Below are positions 5,752-6,215 of a stretch of 6,215 bases of DNA, piece by piece. This DNA comes from JAFKKS01 sp039808325 (GTDB lineage Bacteria > Pseudomonadota > Alphaproteobacteria > Rhizobiales > Xanthobacteraceae). A model generated the notes under the pieces. The model saw only the letters and a program-made list of their open reading frames with translations, was not told the origin of the DNA and searched no databases. A program made the translations under genes and the position numbers. The stretch spans positions 1 through 6,215 of the forward strand of contig JBDHSU010000179.1 in the NCBI GenBank assembly GCA_039808325.1. The letters run 5' to 3'. The stretch's first letter is position 1. The number at the start of each line of letters is the position of its first letter.

Positions 5752-6215
5752 ATGAGCCCGACCACGACAGAGGCCCCTGCGGCTGACGCCGCGAGCCAGA
5801 AGGCCGTGCGCCGCGACATCGCGTTCGTGAACTGGGCGCACGCGATGGACCATTTCGTCATCCTGATCTTTCCGACCGTCGTGATCGGGCTCGAGGTCGT
5901 TTACGGGCGGCCTTACGCCGAACTGATGGCGCTCGGCACCGCGTCGTACTTTGCCTTCGGTATCTTCGCGCTCCCGGCCGGTTGGCTCGGCGACCATTGG
6001 AGCCGGCGGCACATGATCGCGATCTTCTTCTTCGGCTGCGGCCTGTCGCTTGCGGCGGCGGCTGCGGCGCCCAACCTCATCGTGTTCGCGGTCGCGTTGT
6101 TTGCGCTCGGCGTCTTCGCCGCGATCTATCACCCCGTCGGCACCGCGATGCTGATCGAGGCGTCGAATGCGCGCGGCCGCACGCTCGCCTTCAACGGCGT
6201 GTGCGGCAATGTCGG
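5752..6215 (+). CDS. MFS transporter, Fsr-like, 3' end cut by window
   Basis: The first 154 residues of a major-facilitator transporter; the reading frame is open to the window edge. The start at 5752 is supported by aggag six bases upstream. A polar N-terminus of about 22 residues is followed by TM1 with NWAHAMDHFVILIFPTVVIG (27-46), TM2 around 56-76, the loop 2-3 motif A GWLGDHWSRR (77-86), TM3 about 88-105 and TM4 about 109-126 ending in IYHPVGTAML (125-134). The HAMDHF and YHPVGTAML stretches recall the fosmidomycin-resistance (Fsr) group of drug/H+ antiporters, which suggests small-molecule export across the inner membrane, but half or more of the protein is not visible and the substrate is unknown. 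The divergent AraC gene is the likely regulator. It might instead belong to an uptake branch of MFS. Confidence 0.87.
   Translation, partial: MSPTTTEAPAADAASQKAVRRDIAFVNWAHAMDHFVILIFPTVVIGLEVVYGRPYAELMALGTASYFAFGIFALPAGWLGDHWSRRHMIAIFFFGCGLSLAAAAAAPNLIVFAVALFALGVFAAIYHPVGTAMLIEASNARGRTLAFNGVCGNV

Noticed and set aside
5674..6132. 152-codon - strand open frame opposite the MFS gene
   Set aside because: Highly charged shadow of the MFS coding frame, which has a good Shine-Dalgarno and MFS motifs.
1..6215. CRISPR array, tRNA/rRNA, insertion sequence or toxin-antitoxin module
   Set aside because: No regularly spaced repeats, no tRNA-like cloverleaf, no transposase motifs or terminal repeats, and no small paired genes were seen; the window is ordinary regulator/transporter/envelope coding DNA.

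Overview
The window looks like chromosomal DNA of a GC-rich alphaproteobacterium, most likely Hyphomicrobiales (Rhizobiales). The reasons are the strongly GC-biased codon use, an intergenic repeat of the type scattered through Bradyrhizobium/Methylobacterium-like genomes near the left edge, and a BcsS-type cellulose-biosynthesis protein, a family typical of this group. The assignment is by recognition, not by a database search.

Left part (1-4051, + strand). A non-coding leader carries the intergenic repeat (about 14-90), a GC-rich hairpin and a striking 32-bp near-perfect palindrome (239-270) that ends ten bases before the first start codon. It is followed by a tightly packed four-gene operon: a TetR-family repressor, a HlyD-type periplasmic adaptor (a predicted lipoprotein once its start is corrected to 1006), a single-NBD ABC ATPase and an ABC-2 permease. 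All three gene junctions are ATGA stop/start overlaps. The order recalls the E. coli CecR-YbhGFSR efflux set, but here there is one NBD and one permease instead of a double NBD and two permeases. The likely logic is a TetR repressor that senses a toxic compound and controls its own gene together with a tripartite-type exporter; no outer-membrane channel gene is present.

Middle (4056-4793, - strand). A bcsS-like gene for a secreted or outer-membrane protein points tail to tail at the efflux operon, with only 4 bp between the two stop codons. The junction is made of two adjacent perfect palindromes. No other cellulose-synthesis gene is in the window.

Right part (4890-6215). An AraC-family regulator with a cupin-like sensor domain (- strand) is divergent from an MFS transporter (+ strand, cut by the window end). 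This resembles regulator/exporter pairs such as NimR/NimT. The shared 79-bp intergenic region must hold both promoters. The AraC gene and bcsS share a strand, but a weak promoter candidate lies between them.

I see no clearly new system. The points most worth checking are the operator, the reduced ABC exporter with its translational coupling, the palindromic convergent junction and the isolated bcsS.
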